Assembly: GCF_018305005.1 (NCBI RefSeq)
Contig: NZ_JAGQEG010000001.1
Coordinates: forward strand, 35,139 to 99,138
Direction of reading: 5' to 3'
Source of the DNA: Collimonas silvisoli
Lineage (GTDB): Bacteria; Pseudomonadota; Gammaproteobacteria; Burkholderiales; Burkholderiaceae_D
Length of the DNA stretch: 64,000 nucleotides
Part shown: positions 32,511 to 40,993 of the stretch, piece by piece
How the letters are laid out: every line of letters starts with the position of its first letter
Numbering within the stretch: position 1 is the stretch's first letter
Made by a program: the position numbers and the translations under genes
The notes under the pieces: model-generated
The model's database searches: none
What the model was told of the DNA's origin: nothing
What the model saw: the letters and a program-made list of their open reading frames with translations, nothing else

Positions 32511-32637
32511 GTCGATAAATTGACCGCAGCGCTCGGTGGCGCGATCACTTCGACTTCTTGCGCTTTACTTTGTTTGTCTGCGCATGGTCCGCGTGTGTCA
32601 TTTTTACGCAAAAGTCAGGTTAGATGAGGTGCAGATC

Positions 32638-33225
32638 ATGTTTAACAGATCAATGAGCGATAATACCTGTCCCACTAGGCGGACCGCGCTCAGTCGAGTG
32701 CTCCTTGTGCTTCCTCTGGTGCTCGTCGCATTCGTTGCAATCACTGTCGGTTTTGTGGCAAGCAAGACCGTCAGGCAGCCCTACGAAACCCCTTTTTTTC
32801 ACTTCTTCTTCAGCGACACCCTGCATATGAAGGCATGGCTGATAACGGCCGCGTTGCTGCTGGCATTGGGCCAGTTGCTGACAGCGTCGCGTATCTATGA
32901 AGTGCTACGCTTCCCGCCGAAGGGGCGCTTCTACCATGTGGTGCATCGCTGGTCGGGGCGCACAGCCATCCTGCTGACACTGCCAGTGGCCTACCACTGC
33001 ATCTTCCTGCTCGGCTTCGGGACATACGATACCCGCGCCTACATTCACTCATTGCTGGGGTCATTTCTCTACGGGACCGTTCTCGCAAAAGTTCTCATTG
33101 TCCGCTCAAACGGCTTTCGAGGCTGGGCGCTGCCACTCGCGGGAAGTGCGCTGTTCTCCATTCTCCTGGGGTTGTGGCTTACATCTGCATTCTGGTACTT
33201 CAGTACCTTTGGCGCTGGCATATAG
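32638..33225 (+). CDS. Integral membrane protein with conserved His (DUF6529-like, b561-like fold)
   Basis: 195 residues with about five membrane helices (20-42, 62-80, 100-122, 133-152, 168-188). Histidines near helix ends (His-Met-Lys-Ala-Trp, Val-Val-His-Arg-Trp-Ser-Gly-Arg, Ala-Tyr-His-Cys, Tyr-Ile-His-Ser) are arranged as in haem-b membrane cytochromes, suggesting transmembrane electron transfer. ATG 32638 has GAGGTG upstream. Last gene of the redox cluster. Haem binding is inferred. Confidence 0.75.
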   Translation: MFNRSMSDNTCPTRRTALSRVLLVLPLVLVAFVAITVGFVASKTVRQPYETPFFHFFFSDTLHMKAWLITAALLLALGQLLTASRIYEVLRFPPKGRFYHVVHRWSGRTAILLTLPVAYHCIFLLGFGTYDTRAYIHSLLGSFLYGTVLAKVLIVRSNGFRGWALPLAGSALFSILLGLWLTSAFWYFSTFGAGI

Positions 33226-33359
33226 CATGTCCAACGCAAGCGTCTCCAGAACCCATCTCCTTGTCGGAGCTGATCGACGTCTTCCGGCCATCGGCACCAC
33301 CGCCCTCCTCTTCCAATTCTTTCATCTAGTCTGCGGCAGCGATCGGACCTGTTCAACGG

Positions 33360-34268
33360 TCAGCCAGGATTTTCACATCCGGCAACGAGTGCATCCAGCA
33401 GGTGACGCACGGCAGGCACCATGCCTCGCCGCGTAGGGAAGATCGCGTGCACAAGACCGGGCTTTGCCGCAAGGTCCGGCAAAAGGCGCTGCAGTCGACC
33501 AGCTTGTAAATCGTCCTCCACGAACTCGCGAGGTAGCATTGCCGCACCAACGCCTAACAGCGCTGCAATCCTCAAGCTGGCGATGTCGTCCGTCGCCAAT
33601 CGAGGTCGATGAGCTAGCGATACCACTTGCCCGTTGCCGTCGAGCAGACTCCAGACGTACCGCTCGCTGTTGTTAGCCATTGAGAGGGTCGGCCAGTCCT
33701 TCAGGGATGCGATCGACACGGGGCTTGCGTACCGCTCGATCAAACCTGGGCTAGCAATCAGAATGAAAGTGGACAACCCGAGTTGTCGGACCGCGAGATC
33801 GGTGTCGTCCAGCGGCAATTGCCTAACCCGAATGGCGAAGTCCAAGCCTTCTTCGATGACATCCACGCGGCGGTTGGTCGCATCAACCAGAACTTGGACC
33901 TGAGGATTGTTCTGGATGTATCGCGAAATTACCTCAGCAATGCCGGAGCTCAGCAATGAGATTGGGCAACTGATCCGCACAGTTCCCTGCGGTTTGGTGC
34001 GTGTCTGGTCTACGATCTCCTTGGCGGCCTTGGATTCCTCCACAAGGGCCAGGCAGTGCTGATGAAACTGTCGCCCGGTTTCCGTCAAAGACAGGCTGCG
34101 GCTGGTGCGATTGAGCAGACGGACTCCAAGCTCTTCCTCCAATGCACGAACACGCCGGCTTAGCTTCGACGTCTGGAGGCCGAGGCCGCGTGCGGCCGCC
34201 GTAAAGCTGCCACGTTCGACTACCTCGGCGAAGAGTCGAAGATCATTTAGGTCTGAGATTTGGTCCAT
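33360..34268 (-). CDS. LysR-family transcriptional regulator
   Basis: 302 residues: winged HTH at 4-64 (Phe-Ala-Glu-Val-Val-Glu-Arg-Gly-Ser-Phe, Leu-Ser-Arg-Arg-Val-Arg, Leu-Asn-Arg-Thr-Ser-Arg) and an effector-binding domain. Same CrgA/DsdC-like subgroup as the regulator at 17358. ATG 34268 begins Met-Asp-Gln-Ile-Ser-Asp. Divergent from the SDR fragment and pirin genes, mirroring the intact cluster at 17.4-20.9 kb. Confidence 0.9.
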   Translation of the reverse strand: MDQISDLNDLRLFAEVVERGSFTAAARGLGLQTSKLSRRVRALEEELGVRLLNRTSRSLSLTETGRQFHQHCLALVEESKAAKEIVDQTRTKPQGTVRISCPISLLSSGIAEVISRYIQNNPQVQVLVDATNRRVDVIEEGLDFAIRVRQLPLDDTDLAVRQLGLSTFILIASPGLIERYASPVSIASLKDWPTLSMANNSERYVWSLLDGNGQVVSLAHRPRLATDDIASLRIAALLGVGAAMLPREFVEDDLQAGRLQRLLPDLAAKPGLVHAIFPTRRGMVPAVRHLLDALVAGCENPG

Positions 34269-34380
34269 AGCTAGCCTCCATTTTGGCTTGAACATTCTAT
34301 ATTTGGCAATGATACTTTGCAATAGCGGATATATTCATTCGATCATTGCGGTATTAGAATGGTTTTCACGACATAACGAC

Positions 34381-34461
34381 ATGATTTCAAAAACCATGGC
34401 GCTCGTCACTGGAGGCTCCAGTGGCATCGGCCTGGTTGCCGCCGTTCTCGTGCTCGACTAA
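34381..34461 (+). pseudogene. SDR N-terminal fragment
   Basis: 26 codons ending in TAA. They encode the SDR cofactor motif Thr-Gly-Gly-Ser-Ser-Gly-Ile-Gly and a short helix, then stop. The rest of the gene is missing and the pirin gene starts 18 nt later, so an internal deletion is likely. Confidence 0.75.
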
Positions 34462-34479
34462 CAAAACAAGGAAACAGAG

Positions 34480-35178
34480 ATGCTTGTACACCGGCGTTGG
34501 GAATCACTCGATCAAGCAGATTTAGGCTGGCTGCGTGCGAAATACCATTTCCAGGTCAACGCCGCCGGCAACCCTGCTCATCAGGCCCTGGGGGTTCTGA
34601 TCGTCTGGAATGACGATGAGATCGCCGTCGGCAGCGGGTTTCCCACTCATGGGCACCGCGATGTCGAGATCGTGACTTACGTCCGCCAAGGCGTGCTCGG
34701 GCACCGCGACACCTTGGGTTCCGAAGGCACGATTCACGCGGGCGATATTCAAGTGATGAGCGCAGGCAAGGGCGTCCGCCACGCCGAATTCAACCTGGGC
34801 AAAGTGCCGCTAAGACTCTACCAAATCTGGCTGCTGCCCCGCGAAACCGGTGGCGAGCCCCGGTGGCACACCAAACCATTCCCAAGGAGCGATCGCTCCG
34901 GACGCTTCGTGGTGCTCGCTAGCGGTTTTGCCGACGATCGGGAGGCACTGCCGATTCGTGCGGATGCGCGCTTGCTCGGAGCAACGCTGAAGGCCGGTGA
35001 AAGCATCTGGCAGCCGGTTGACCCGTCTCGCCGCGCCTATCTCGTCGTTGCGTCGGGCCGCATCGAGATCAATGGCGAACCCATGGGGCCGCTGGACGGC
35101 GTGGCAATTACACAAGTATCGCGGGCAGAGGTTTCTGCGCTCGAAGACTCTGAGCTGGTAATGGTGGAGACCGGCTGA
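34480..35178 (+). CDS. Pirin family protein (bicupin)
   Basis: 232 residues, two cupin halves. The N-terminal cupin has the metal ligands in Thr-His-Gly-His-Arg-Asp-Val-Glu, with a further His in Val-Arg-His-Ala-Glu-Phe. It resembles YhhW, a quercetinase-type pirin. Family members are Fe-dependent dioxygenases or redox-sensing regulators. AGGAAACAGAG ribosome site. First intact gene of the second stress cluster. Confidence 0.92.
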   Translation: MLVHRRWESLDQADLGWLRAKYHFQVNAAGNPAHQALGVLIVWNDDEIAVGSGFPTHGHRDVEIVTYVRQGVLGHRDTLGSEGTIHAGDIQVMSAGKGVRHAEFNLGKVPLRLYQIWLLPRETGGEPRWHTKPFPRSDRSGRFVVLASGFADDREALPIRADARLLGATLKAGESIWQPVDPSRRAYLVVASGRIEINGEPMGPLDGVAITQVSRAEVSALEDSELVMVETG

Positions 35179-35222
35179 GATTCATGTTCTCTATCCACCT
35201 GATCACATTTAAGGAGATTGTT

Positions 35223-35642
35223 ATGGAAGGCAATAAGTATGTTCCGCTGCTGGGTCGTATTTTTCTTGGCCTGCCGTTTCTCATGAGCGGGCTGGGCAAG
35301 CTGGGTGCCTACGCCGGCACGGTTGGCTATATCTCGGCAGTTGGTTTGCCGGTGGCGCCGCTCGCGTTCATCGTCGCGGTGGCGATCGAAGCGGGCGGCG
35401 GCTTGATGCTGTTGTCGGGCTACCGGGTTCGCCTGGCGTCGCTGGTGATGGCGGTGTTCAGCTTGGCCACGGCGTTCTTCTTTCACCACAACTTCGGTGA
35501 CCAAAACCAAATGATCCATTTTCTGAAGAACGTAATGATCGCCGGCGGCCTTCTCCAAATTGCTTACTTCGGGGCCGGCGCGTGGAGTCTGGACGCACGC
35601 ACTGCAAATTCGCCCCGTAAGGCGACCTCGGGTGCGAACTGA
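35223..35642 (+). CDS. DoxX family membrane protein
   Basis: 139 residues, four membrane helices. It aligns well with the 19257 product: Gly-Tyr-Ile-x-x-Val-Gly-Leu-Pro, Gly-Tyr-Arg-Val-Arg and Gly-Asp-Gln-Asn-Gln-Met-Ile-His-Phe. AAGGAG precedes ATG 35223. Inner membrane, probable redox-stress role with the pirin. Confidence 0.88.
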   Translation: MEGNKYVPLLGRIFLGLPFLMSGLGKLGAYAGTVGYISAVGLPVAPLAFIVAVAIEAGGGLMLLSGYRVRLASLVMAVFSLATAFFFHHNFGDQNQMIHFLKNVMIAGGLLQIAYFGAGAWSLDARTANSPRKATSGAN

Positions 35643-35687
35643 GACGGCGATTTTGAGAGACGACTACTTACCTAAAGGAGGCAGCCA

Positions 35688-35887
35688 ATGCCCAACAGTA
35701 TTTCGACCCTGCTGAGACGCAATCTCGACGTCTTCGGTGAGAACGATCCCGCGCGCCGGCGCGCGGTCATCGACGAAATAACGACAATTGCATTCTGACC
35801 GACCACGCCGGTTGCGTAGTTGCGTTGTCCGGCTACTTGGACGACTGGCAATCCGGATTGCTAGCCAGATTGGCGTGCCGTAATTGA
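35688..35887 (+). pseudogene. Frameshifted NTF2/SnoaL-like remnant
   Basis: AAAGGAGG and ATG 35688 begin a product like the 20501 protein (Arg-Asn-Leu-Asp-Val-Phe-Gly-Glu-x-Asp, Arg-Arg-Arg-Ala). A frameshift at about 35780 moves the continuation (Asn-Asp-Asn-Cys-Ile-Leu-Thr-Asp-His-Ala-Gly) to another frame, ending at TGA 35887 before the fold is complete. Confidence 0.75.
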
Positions 35888-35896
35888 CAGGGCCCC

Positions 35897-35950
35897 CTAG
35901 TACATGTGCTGTCCGCCATTGATGGCGATATTCGCGCCGGTCACCAATGG
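35897..35950 (-). pseudogene. SDR C-terminal fragment
   Basis: On the minus strand the last 17 or so codons read Val-Thr-Gly-Ala-Asn-Ile-Ala-Ile-Asn-Gly-Gly-Gln-His-Met-Tyr-stop, typical of the end of PhaB/FabG-type reductases. Nothing of the remaining gene is seen. Confidence 0.65.
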
Positions 35951-36210
35951 TTATACGCGACGGCATCGTCGCTGGCAGCATGAATCCCCTGATTGATCCG
36001 GAACATGCGGCCACCGCGCTATGGGCGATGATGAATGGATTGTTGAGCTTGTCCTGGTCTACAGATAAGCTGGATATCAAGGAAAAGGATTTCGACAAAC
36101 TGCTCGAAACAGCCTTGATGATCATCGGCAACGGGTTGAAAAATCCATTGCCGCAGCATATTCCTAAGCTGACAAGCCCCATGCCAACCTACAGAAAAGT
36201 CAAACTCTAA
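35947..36210 (+). pseudogene. C-terminal fragment of a TetR-family regulator
   Basis: 87 codons resembling the ligand-binding half of TetR proteins (Ile-Asp-Pro-Glu-His-Ala-Ala-Thr-Ala-Leu-Trp-Ala-Met-Met-Asn-Gly). No HTH exists upstream: the frame begins in the neighbouring SDR remnant. Confidence 0.6.
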
Positions 36211-36303
36211 CTTGGGGGTGCTGCAGGCGAGCCGATGCCCGCCCTGACTACGGCTGATGTTTTCGTCGGGCGCGGACGGCCCGGCGACGGGATGAAGCTA
36301 CGG

Positions 36304-37311
36304 TCACGTGCTCACCATCTGTACAACGACCTTCCCCTTGGCCCGGCCCTTTTCGAGATACGCCAGTCCCTCCTTCGCTTGAACGAACGGAACTACCTTA
36401 TCAATCACCGGACGGATGCGCGATGCCTCAATCAACTCGCCGATCTCTGCGAGTTGGCGGCCATCTGGACGCATGAACAGGAATGAATACCTGGCATCGC
36501 GCTTTTTCGCGAGGCGGATGATCTTACGGCTCAACAGGCCGAATACGAACTTCATCACAAAGTTCATTCCACGCGAGCGTGCGAAGGCCGCATCCGGCGG
36601 ACCGATAAGCGAGACGATATTGCTCCCGGGCTTCACAATCTGCAGCGCCTTTTCGAGCCCATCTCCCCTGATCGTACCCAGTACGGCGTCATAACCCCGC
36701 AGCACTTTCTCAAATTCCTGCTTCTTGTAATCAATCACCTCGTCAGCGCCGAGGCTACGCACCAGATCCACGTTGGCCGTACTCGTGGTCGTCCCTACCT
36801 TTGCTCCGAGGTGTTTTGCCAGCTGGATTGCGAAGGTGCCAATGCCGCCCGCACCTGCCGGGACAAACACCTTCTGCCCAGGCTTAAGCCGTGCGCGTTC
36901 ATTGAGCGCTTGCCATGATGTGAGTCCGACCATCGGAATCGAGGCGGCTTGCACAAAGTCCAGATTTACTGGTTTAAGCGCGGCGGCATGCTCGGGCACG
37001 GCGGAAAATTCAGCGAGAGAGCCGCCGTCCAGATCAAAGATACTGGCGAACACAGCATCGCCCACCTTAAAACGGGTCACGCGACTGCCGACTTCCACCA
37101 CGACACCTGCCAAATCGCTCCCCAGCGTGGCCGGCAGCTGCAACTTGAGGATGGGCTTAAACATTCCTTTCGGGATCATGTAATCAATCGGATTGAGGCC
37201 GGCGGCGTGAACCTGGACCAGCATTTCATCCGGCTTGATAGCAGGCCGGGGAATATCGGCGAACGCGACCTGGTCGGCCTTGCCGTAACGTTTCAAGATC
37301 AGTGCTTTCAT
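36304..37311 (-). CDS. Quinone oxidoreductase-like alcohol dehydrogenase (MDR, zinc-free)
   Basis: 335 residues. GroES-like domain (1-120, Ala-Ala-Gly-Leu-Asn-Pro-Ile-Asp) and Rossmann domain with Gly-Ala-Gly-Gly-Ile-Gly (about 153-158). It has no structural-zinc Cys cluster, as in the QOR/enoyl-reductase branch. NADPH-dependent reduction of quinones or enones is likely, in line with the cluster's electrophile theme. Minus strand, with downstream TetR-type genes. Confidence 0.9.
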   Translation of the reverse strand: MKALILKRYGKADQVAFADIPRPAIKPDEMLVQVHAAGLNPIDYMIPKGMFKPILKLQLPATLGSDLAGVVVEVGSRVTRFKVGDAVFASIFDLDGGSLAEFSAVPEHAAALKPVNLDFVQAASIPMVGLTSWQALNERARLKPGQKVFVPAGAGGIGTFAIQLAKHLGAKVGTTTSTANVDLVRSLGADEVIDYKKQEFEKVLRGYDAVLGTIRGDGLEKALQIVKPGSNIVSLIGPPDAAFARSRGMNFVMKFVFGLLSRKIIRLAKKRDARYSFLFMRPDGRQLAEIGELIEASRIRPVIDKVVPFVQAKEGLAYLEKGRAKGKVVVQMVST

Positions 37312-37403
37312 TATTACCTTCTATATTTTCGTTAAATACGCCTGCTGTTCGGGTACTGGCGGAGACCCTATCCAATTCCTCAAAGCAGACGGTCGTTGCT
37401 GAC

Positions 37404-37817
37404 TTAAGCTTTCCTGCGCCGATAGCTGGTGTCCGACTGTGCGGGGTGGCGGCACCCTACAAACAGGAACCCCAGCATGAGCGCGACTTCGATGAAAATG
37501 GCTATCAGGATTCTTGGGGTGGCATTCCCTACCTCAAGCTCCAAGAACCCAAGTGCAGCGAGCATGAAACAGGCAACCACAACACCTTTGATCAACGCTG
37601 ATCGGGCCGCTGACGGCTCGGCATTTCTGGCTGAGAACAACATGACGGCGATTCCTGCATACAGCGCTGCCGCACGCCGACTGACCAATCCGGCTGAAGA
37701 TGTGAATTCAACACCCCAATCTGACAACAGAAGATCGGGCGTCAACATCCAAGTGAGCGCCAAAGCGGAGAAAACGAGCGCGGACAAGATCGCAAGACCA
37801 CGGAAGTTAAGTTTCAT
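37404..37817 (-). CDS. Small four-helix membrane protein
   Basis: 137 residues with four hydrophobic segments (about 8-27, 45-63, 76-94, 102-121), a short polar loop with Arg-Arg, and a basic tail. Resembles DUF4345/YkgB-like families in topology, but the assignment is uncertain. It lies 4 nt after the truncated OYE frame and likely shares its transcript. Confidence 0.65.
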   Translation of the reverse strand: MKLNFRGLAILSALVFSALALTWMLTPDLLLSDWGVEFTSSAGLVSRRAAALYAGIAVMLFSARNAEPSAARSALIKGVVVACFMLAALGFLELEVGNATPRILIAIFIEVALMLGFLFVGCRHPAQSDTSYRRRKA

Positions 37818-37821
37818 AGAC

Positions 37822-38070
37822 TTAACCTGCGAGCGCAGGATAGTCCGTATAGCCCTGCGGTCCGGGCGTATAGAACGTGCTTGGGTCGGGGGCGTTCAAC
37901 GGCTCGTTTTGGCGCATGCGGTCGACCAGGTCGGAGTTGGAAAAAAAAGCCCGGCCCATCGCTATCAGATCCGAGTACCCCTCAATCAGCGCTTGCTCCG
38001 CGCCATCTTTGTCGAGTCCGCCGGCAAGGATGAAGGGGCCGCTGGCAATTTTTCGAGAAGAAGTAAACAT
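37822..38070 (-). pseudogene. C-terminal fragment of an old yellow enzyme (NemA-like)
   Basis: 82 codons. From about residue 12 they match the last quarter of NADH:flavin oxidoreductases: Gly-Gly-Leu-Asp, Asp-Leu-Ile-Ala-Met-Gly-Arg-Ala-Phe-Phe-Ser-Asn and Phe-Tyr-Thr-Pro-Gly-Pro-Gln-Gly-Tyr-Thr-Asp-Tyr-Pro. The FMN barrel, about 270 residues, is gone. An ATG with a short new N-terminus is present, so it might still be translated. Confidence 0.8.
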
Positions 38071-38160
38071 GTTAGATCCTTATAGTTGAGTGTTGTACTG
38101 AGTAACTGCAGGGGAACGCCCCCGCGACTCCCTTCTGGCTAGATACGACGAGCCGGCTTG

Positions 38161-38967
38161 CTATGCGAGCCGCAGATCCTTGCGCATGCCGGCGTCCATC
38201 ACACCGGCCGGCGCGAAGGTGCGCAGCAGACGCAGGCGTGCAGCCAGTCCACCAGCGGGATATCGCAGTTTCGGCTTCTGTGCCCGCGCCGCTTTCAGCA
38301 CCACCTCGGCCACCACGTCGGGGCCATCTGCCCCCGCCATCACTTCCTGAACGCGACGGGTCACCGCGGTTCGCACCTCGCGGTAGGCATCGAGTTTGGC
38401 GTCCGGCTCCAGCATATTGGCGTCGAACGGTGTGTTGGTGTAAGCGGGCTCAATGACTACTGCCCGAATGCCCCAGTTGCGCAACTCGTGGTCCAATGAT
38501 TCTGTATAGCCTTCGATGGCGTGTTTGGTCGCGGCATACAGCGCGCCATATGGCATCGGCAGAAAGCCGAGCACCGAACCGATGTTGACGATGCGGCCGT
38601 CCCCTCGGGCTCGCATATGCGGCAGCACTGCACGCGTCATACGCACCACCCCGAAGAAGTTCGTGTCGAAAATGGACTGGGCTCGTTCGATCGAACTCTC
38701 CTCCGCACCTCCCGGGGCGACTCCGACGCCAGCGTTATTCACCAGCAGGTCAATGCGCCCTTCCAGCCGCATCACGTTCGCGACGGCCGCTTGGACGGAG
38801 GCATCGCTGGTCACGTCCAATGAAAGCATCTCGTATTCGCGCCGGCCCGCTTGCGCGCCGCGGCGGCTTGTACCGTAAACCTTAAAGCCGGCTTGCGTAA
38901 GTCGCTTCGCTGTGGCTTCTCCGATGCCGGACGAGGCGCCGGTAACCAATGCAATCTTGCTATTCAT
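38161..38967 (-). CDS. SDR family oxidoreductase
   Basis: 268 residues: Thr-Gly-Ala-Ser-Ser-Gly-Ile-Gly (9-16), Asn-Asn-Ala-Gly (77-80), Ser131, Tyr144, Lys148. The longer C-terminus resembles 17-beta-HSD/retinol dehydrogenase-like SDRs. Ser34-Arg35-Arg36 suggest NADPH. ATG 38967 with AAAGGAAA. The palindrome at 39019-39036, 52 nt upstream, is a probable operator for the TetR protein encoded just before it. Confidence 0.92.
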   Translation of the reverse strand: MNSKIALVTGASSGIGEATAKRLTQAGFKVYGTSRRGAQAGRREYEMLSLDVTSDASVQAAVANVMRLEGRIDLLVNNAGVGVAPGGAEESSIERAQSIFDTNFFGVVRMTRAVLPHMRARGDGRIVNIGSVLGFLPMPYGALYAATKHAIEGYTESLDHELRNWGIRAVVIEPAYTNTPFDANMLEPDAKLDAYREVRTAVTRRVQEVMAGADGPDVVAEVVLKAARAQKPKLRYPAGGLAARLRLLRTFAPAGVMDAGMRKDLRLA

Positions 38968-39018
38968 GGCATTTCCTTTCAAATGGGACGGACGCTACTC
39001 TACGGCTGGTAGCACAAT

Positions 39019-39036
39019 ATATGATGATCATCATAT
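39019..39036. promoter_or_regulatory. Palindromic TetR operator candidate upstream of SDR
   Basis: Perfect 18-bp palindrome (atatgatgatcatcatat) between the tetR stop and the SDR start. A 15-of-18 match recurs at the tetR start. Confidence 0.65.
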
Positions 39037-39070
39037 TTTTATATAAAAAAATTCATTACCATCGGCAGCC

Positions 39071-39667
39071 TCAGGCGACAGCCGGGGTGAATTGTTTCAG
39101 CGTAGCTGCGCACAGCGCTCCGGACAGCTTGGGGTCATCAACGGCACGCGCAATTATGGTAGTGCCTATCAGGGCGCAGACCAGCGCCATCGCCTGCTCG
39201 TGCGCCTGCGGCTGGCCCCAGTCGGGCAACTGGCGGGCGAACAGATCGATCATTTCCTTGATGTGAATGGTCGCGGCACGTCGCACTTCCGGCGCTTGGC
39301 GCGGCATTTCCGAACCCAGCGCGGAAACCGGACAACCAGTCTCAATGGCATCTATATGCTCCGGCGACAAATAAGCCTGCATCATGGCCTGCAACGCTTG
39401 CCCTGGCGACGCAGCGGCCGCTACCCGCGCCGCCAACGCCACTGATTCGGCGCCGGCACGGTCCCCGGCCTCCGCCAGCAAAGCATCGCGCGATTCGAAG
39501 TGGGCATAGAAGCCGCCGTGTGTCAGGCCCGCTTCCTTCATGATGTCGGCCACGCCAGTGCCGCCGTAGCCGCTGCGGCGGATGGCGCGCGCCGCCACCT
39601 CCACGATACGTTCGTGCGTGGCTTCTTTGCGGCCAACGGCGATGTGTTTGGTAGATTTCCTCTGCAT
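39071..39667 (-). CDS. TetR-family repressor
   Basis: 198 residues: TetR N-terminal HTH (about 18-64, with Gly-Tyr-Gly-Gly-Thr-Gly-Val-Ala-Asp-Ile and Gly-Gly-Phe-Tyr-Ala-His-Phe) and a helical ligand domain with Gly-Cys-Pro-Val-Ser-Ala-Leu, as in AcrR/NemR-like regulators of electrophile response; this Cys could sense electrophiles, as NemR does. ATG 39667 is used; ATG 39679 and 39676 also exist. It likely represses itself and the downstream SDR. Confidence 0.88.
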   Translation of the reverse strand: MQRKSTKHIAVGRKEATHERIVEVAARAIRRSGYGGTGVADIMKEAGLTHGGFYAHFESRDALLAEAGDRAGAESVALAARVAAAASPGQALQAMMQAYLSPEHIDAIETGCPVSALGSEMPRQAPEVRRAATIHIKEMIDLFARQLPDWGQPQAHEQAMALVCALIGTTIIARAVDDPKLSGALCAATLKQFTPAVA

Positions 39668-39681
39668 GACGATCATCATAT
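39664..39681. promoter_or_regulatory. Second TetR operator candidate over the tetR start
   Basis: 15 of 18 bases match the palindrome at 39019-39036, including an uninterrupted run of 11. It overlaps the tetR start codons, fitting autorepression. Confidence 0.5.
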
Positions 39682-39749
39682 ACCATTTTAAGCTAACGTG
39701 CATGCACCGATTCGGAAAGGACAGTCCACTACGAGGAAGATTGTAAGGG

Positions 39750-40934
39750 CTAAAGAAACAGAAAGCGCTCAACCAGCCGGCTCCAGTATGCCGCGCCGAC
39801 GGTGACATTCTCATCGTTGAAATCGTAACCGGCGTTATGCAGCATCGGCTTGCCGACCCCATTGCCCAGGCGCACAAAGCACCCTGGACGTTGTTGCAGG
39901 AAGTACGCAAAATCCTCACTGCCGGCGATCGCTGGAAACGGCGCTATCACATTTTCCGGGCCGACCAGCTCGTTGGCAACTTCCGTCGCGAATGCCGTTT
40001 CCGCGTCGGAGTTGACCAGCACCGGGTAGCCGTGGATATAGTCGATCTCTGCCTGCGCGCCATATCCCTCGACATGCGCTCCAATCAAAGCGCGGATTCT
40101 CTGTTCCAGCAGGCGGCGGACTTCCGGATCGAACGAACGCACACTCATCTCCAGCGTGGCCTGCTCCGGAATCACGTTGGCGGCATGGCCGGCATGCAGC
40201 GCACCCACGGTAACGACGGCCATCTCCGCCGGATCGATATTGCGCGCGACAATCGTCTGTAAAGCCATTACCAGGCTGCTGGCCACCACCACAGGATCGA
40301 TAGCCAGATGCGGCCGGGCTGCATGCCCTCCCCGGCCGGTGATGCAAACCTTCACCGTGTCGCAGGCGGCCATGAAGGGGCCCGAGCGAAACATGAAAGT
40401 ACCCGTCGGAAAACCGGGATGATTGTGCATGCCGAAAATGGCGTCGCAGGGAAATCTTTCGAACAGGCCGTCGCGCAGCATTTGCTCGGCGCCGCTGTTT
40501 GATCCGGCTTCTTCGGCCGGTTGGAAAATCAGATTGACGGTGCCATTGAAATTGCGGGTCCGAGCCAGATGCCGGGCCGCTCCCAGCAGCATCGTGGTGT
40601 GCCCGTCATGTCCGCATGCGTGCATTTTCCCATCGTGGCAACTGGCGTAGGGCAAGCCGGTTTTTTCATGGATAGGCAAGGCATCCATGTCGGCGCGGAT
40701 GCCGATGCTGCGCCCGCTGCCGCCGGCGCTCAGGGTACCCACCAGGCCGGTGCCGCCTATGTTGCGCGTGACCGCATAGCCCCAGGCTTGCAGCTTGGCG
40801 GCGACCAGGTCCGAGGTATTGAATTCTTCATACGACAGTTCCGGATGCCGATGGATATGGCGCCGGATCTCGATCAATTCATCCTTTGCATCGTTCAGAT
40901 CCGCCAACTCACAATATGGTATTTCCTGTTTCAT
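39750..40934 (-). CDS. M20D amidohydrolase (hippurate hydrolase/N-acyl amino acid deacylase type)
   Basis: 394 residues with M20D metal motifs His-Ala-Cys-Gly-His-Asp-Gly-His, Pro-Ala-Glu-Glu and Asp-Met-Asp-Ala-Leu-Pro; a dimerisation domain splits the catalytic part. It hydrolyses N-acyl or aromatic amide bonds in the cytoplasm. ATG 40934 is chosen over an upstream TTG. It lies downstream of the peptide transporter and a dipeptidase on the same strand, so imported peptides or conjugates are likely substrates. Confidence 0.9.
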   Translation of the reverse strand: MKQEIPYCELADLNDAKDELIEIRRHIHRHPELSYEEFNTSDLVAAKLQAWGYAVTRNIGGTGLVGTLSAGGSGRSIGIRADMDALPIHEKTGLPYASCHDGKMHACGHDGHTTMLLGAARHLARTRNFNGTVNLIFQPAEEAGSNSGAEQMLRDGLFERFPCDAIFGMHNHPGFPTGTFMFRSGPFMAACDTVKVCITGRGGHAARPHLAIDPVVVASSLVMALQTIVARNIDPAEMAVVTVGALHAGHAANVIPEQATLEMSVRSFDPEVRRLLEQRIRALIGAHVEGYGAQAEIDYIHGYPVLVNSDAETAFATEVANELVGPENVIAPFPAIAGSEDFAYFLQQRPGCFVRLGNGVGKPMLHNAGYDFNDENVTVGAAYWSRLVERFLFL

Positions 40935-40993
40935 CGCTTGCCTCAATGTCCGGTGAAAGATGCAAAATCCTGAGAATTCCAGGTTGCGTGTCC

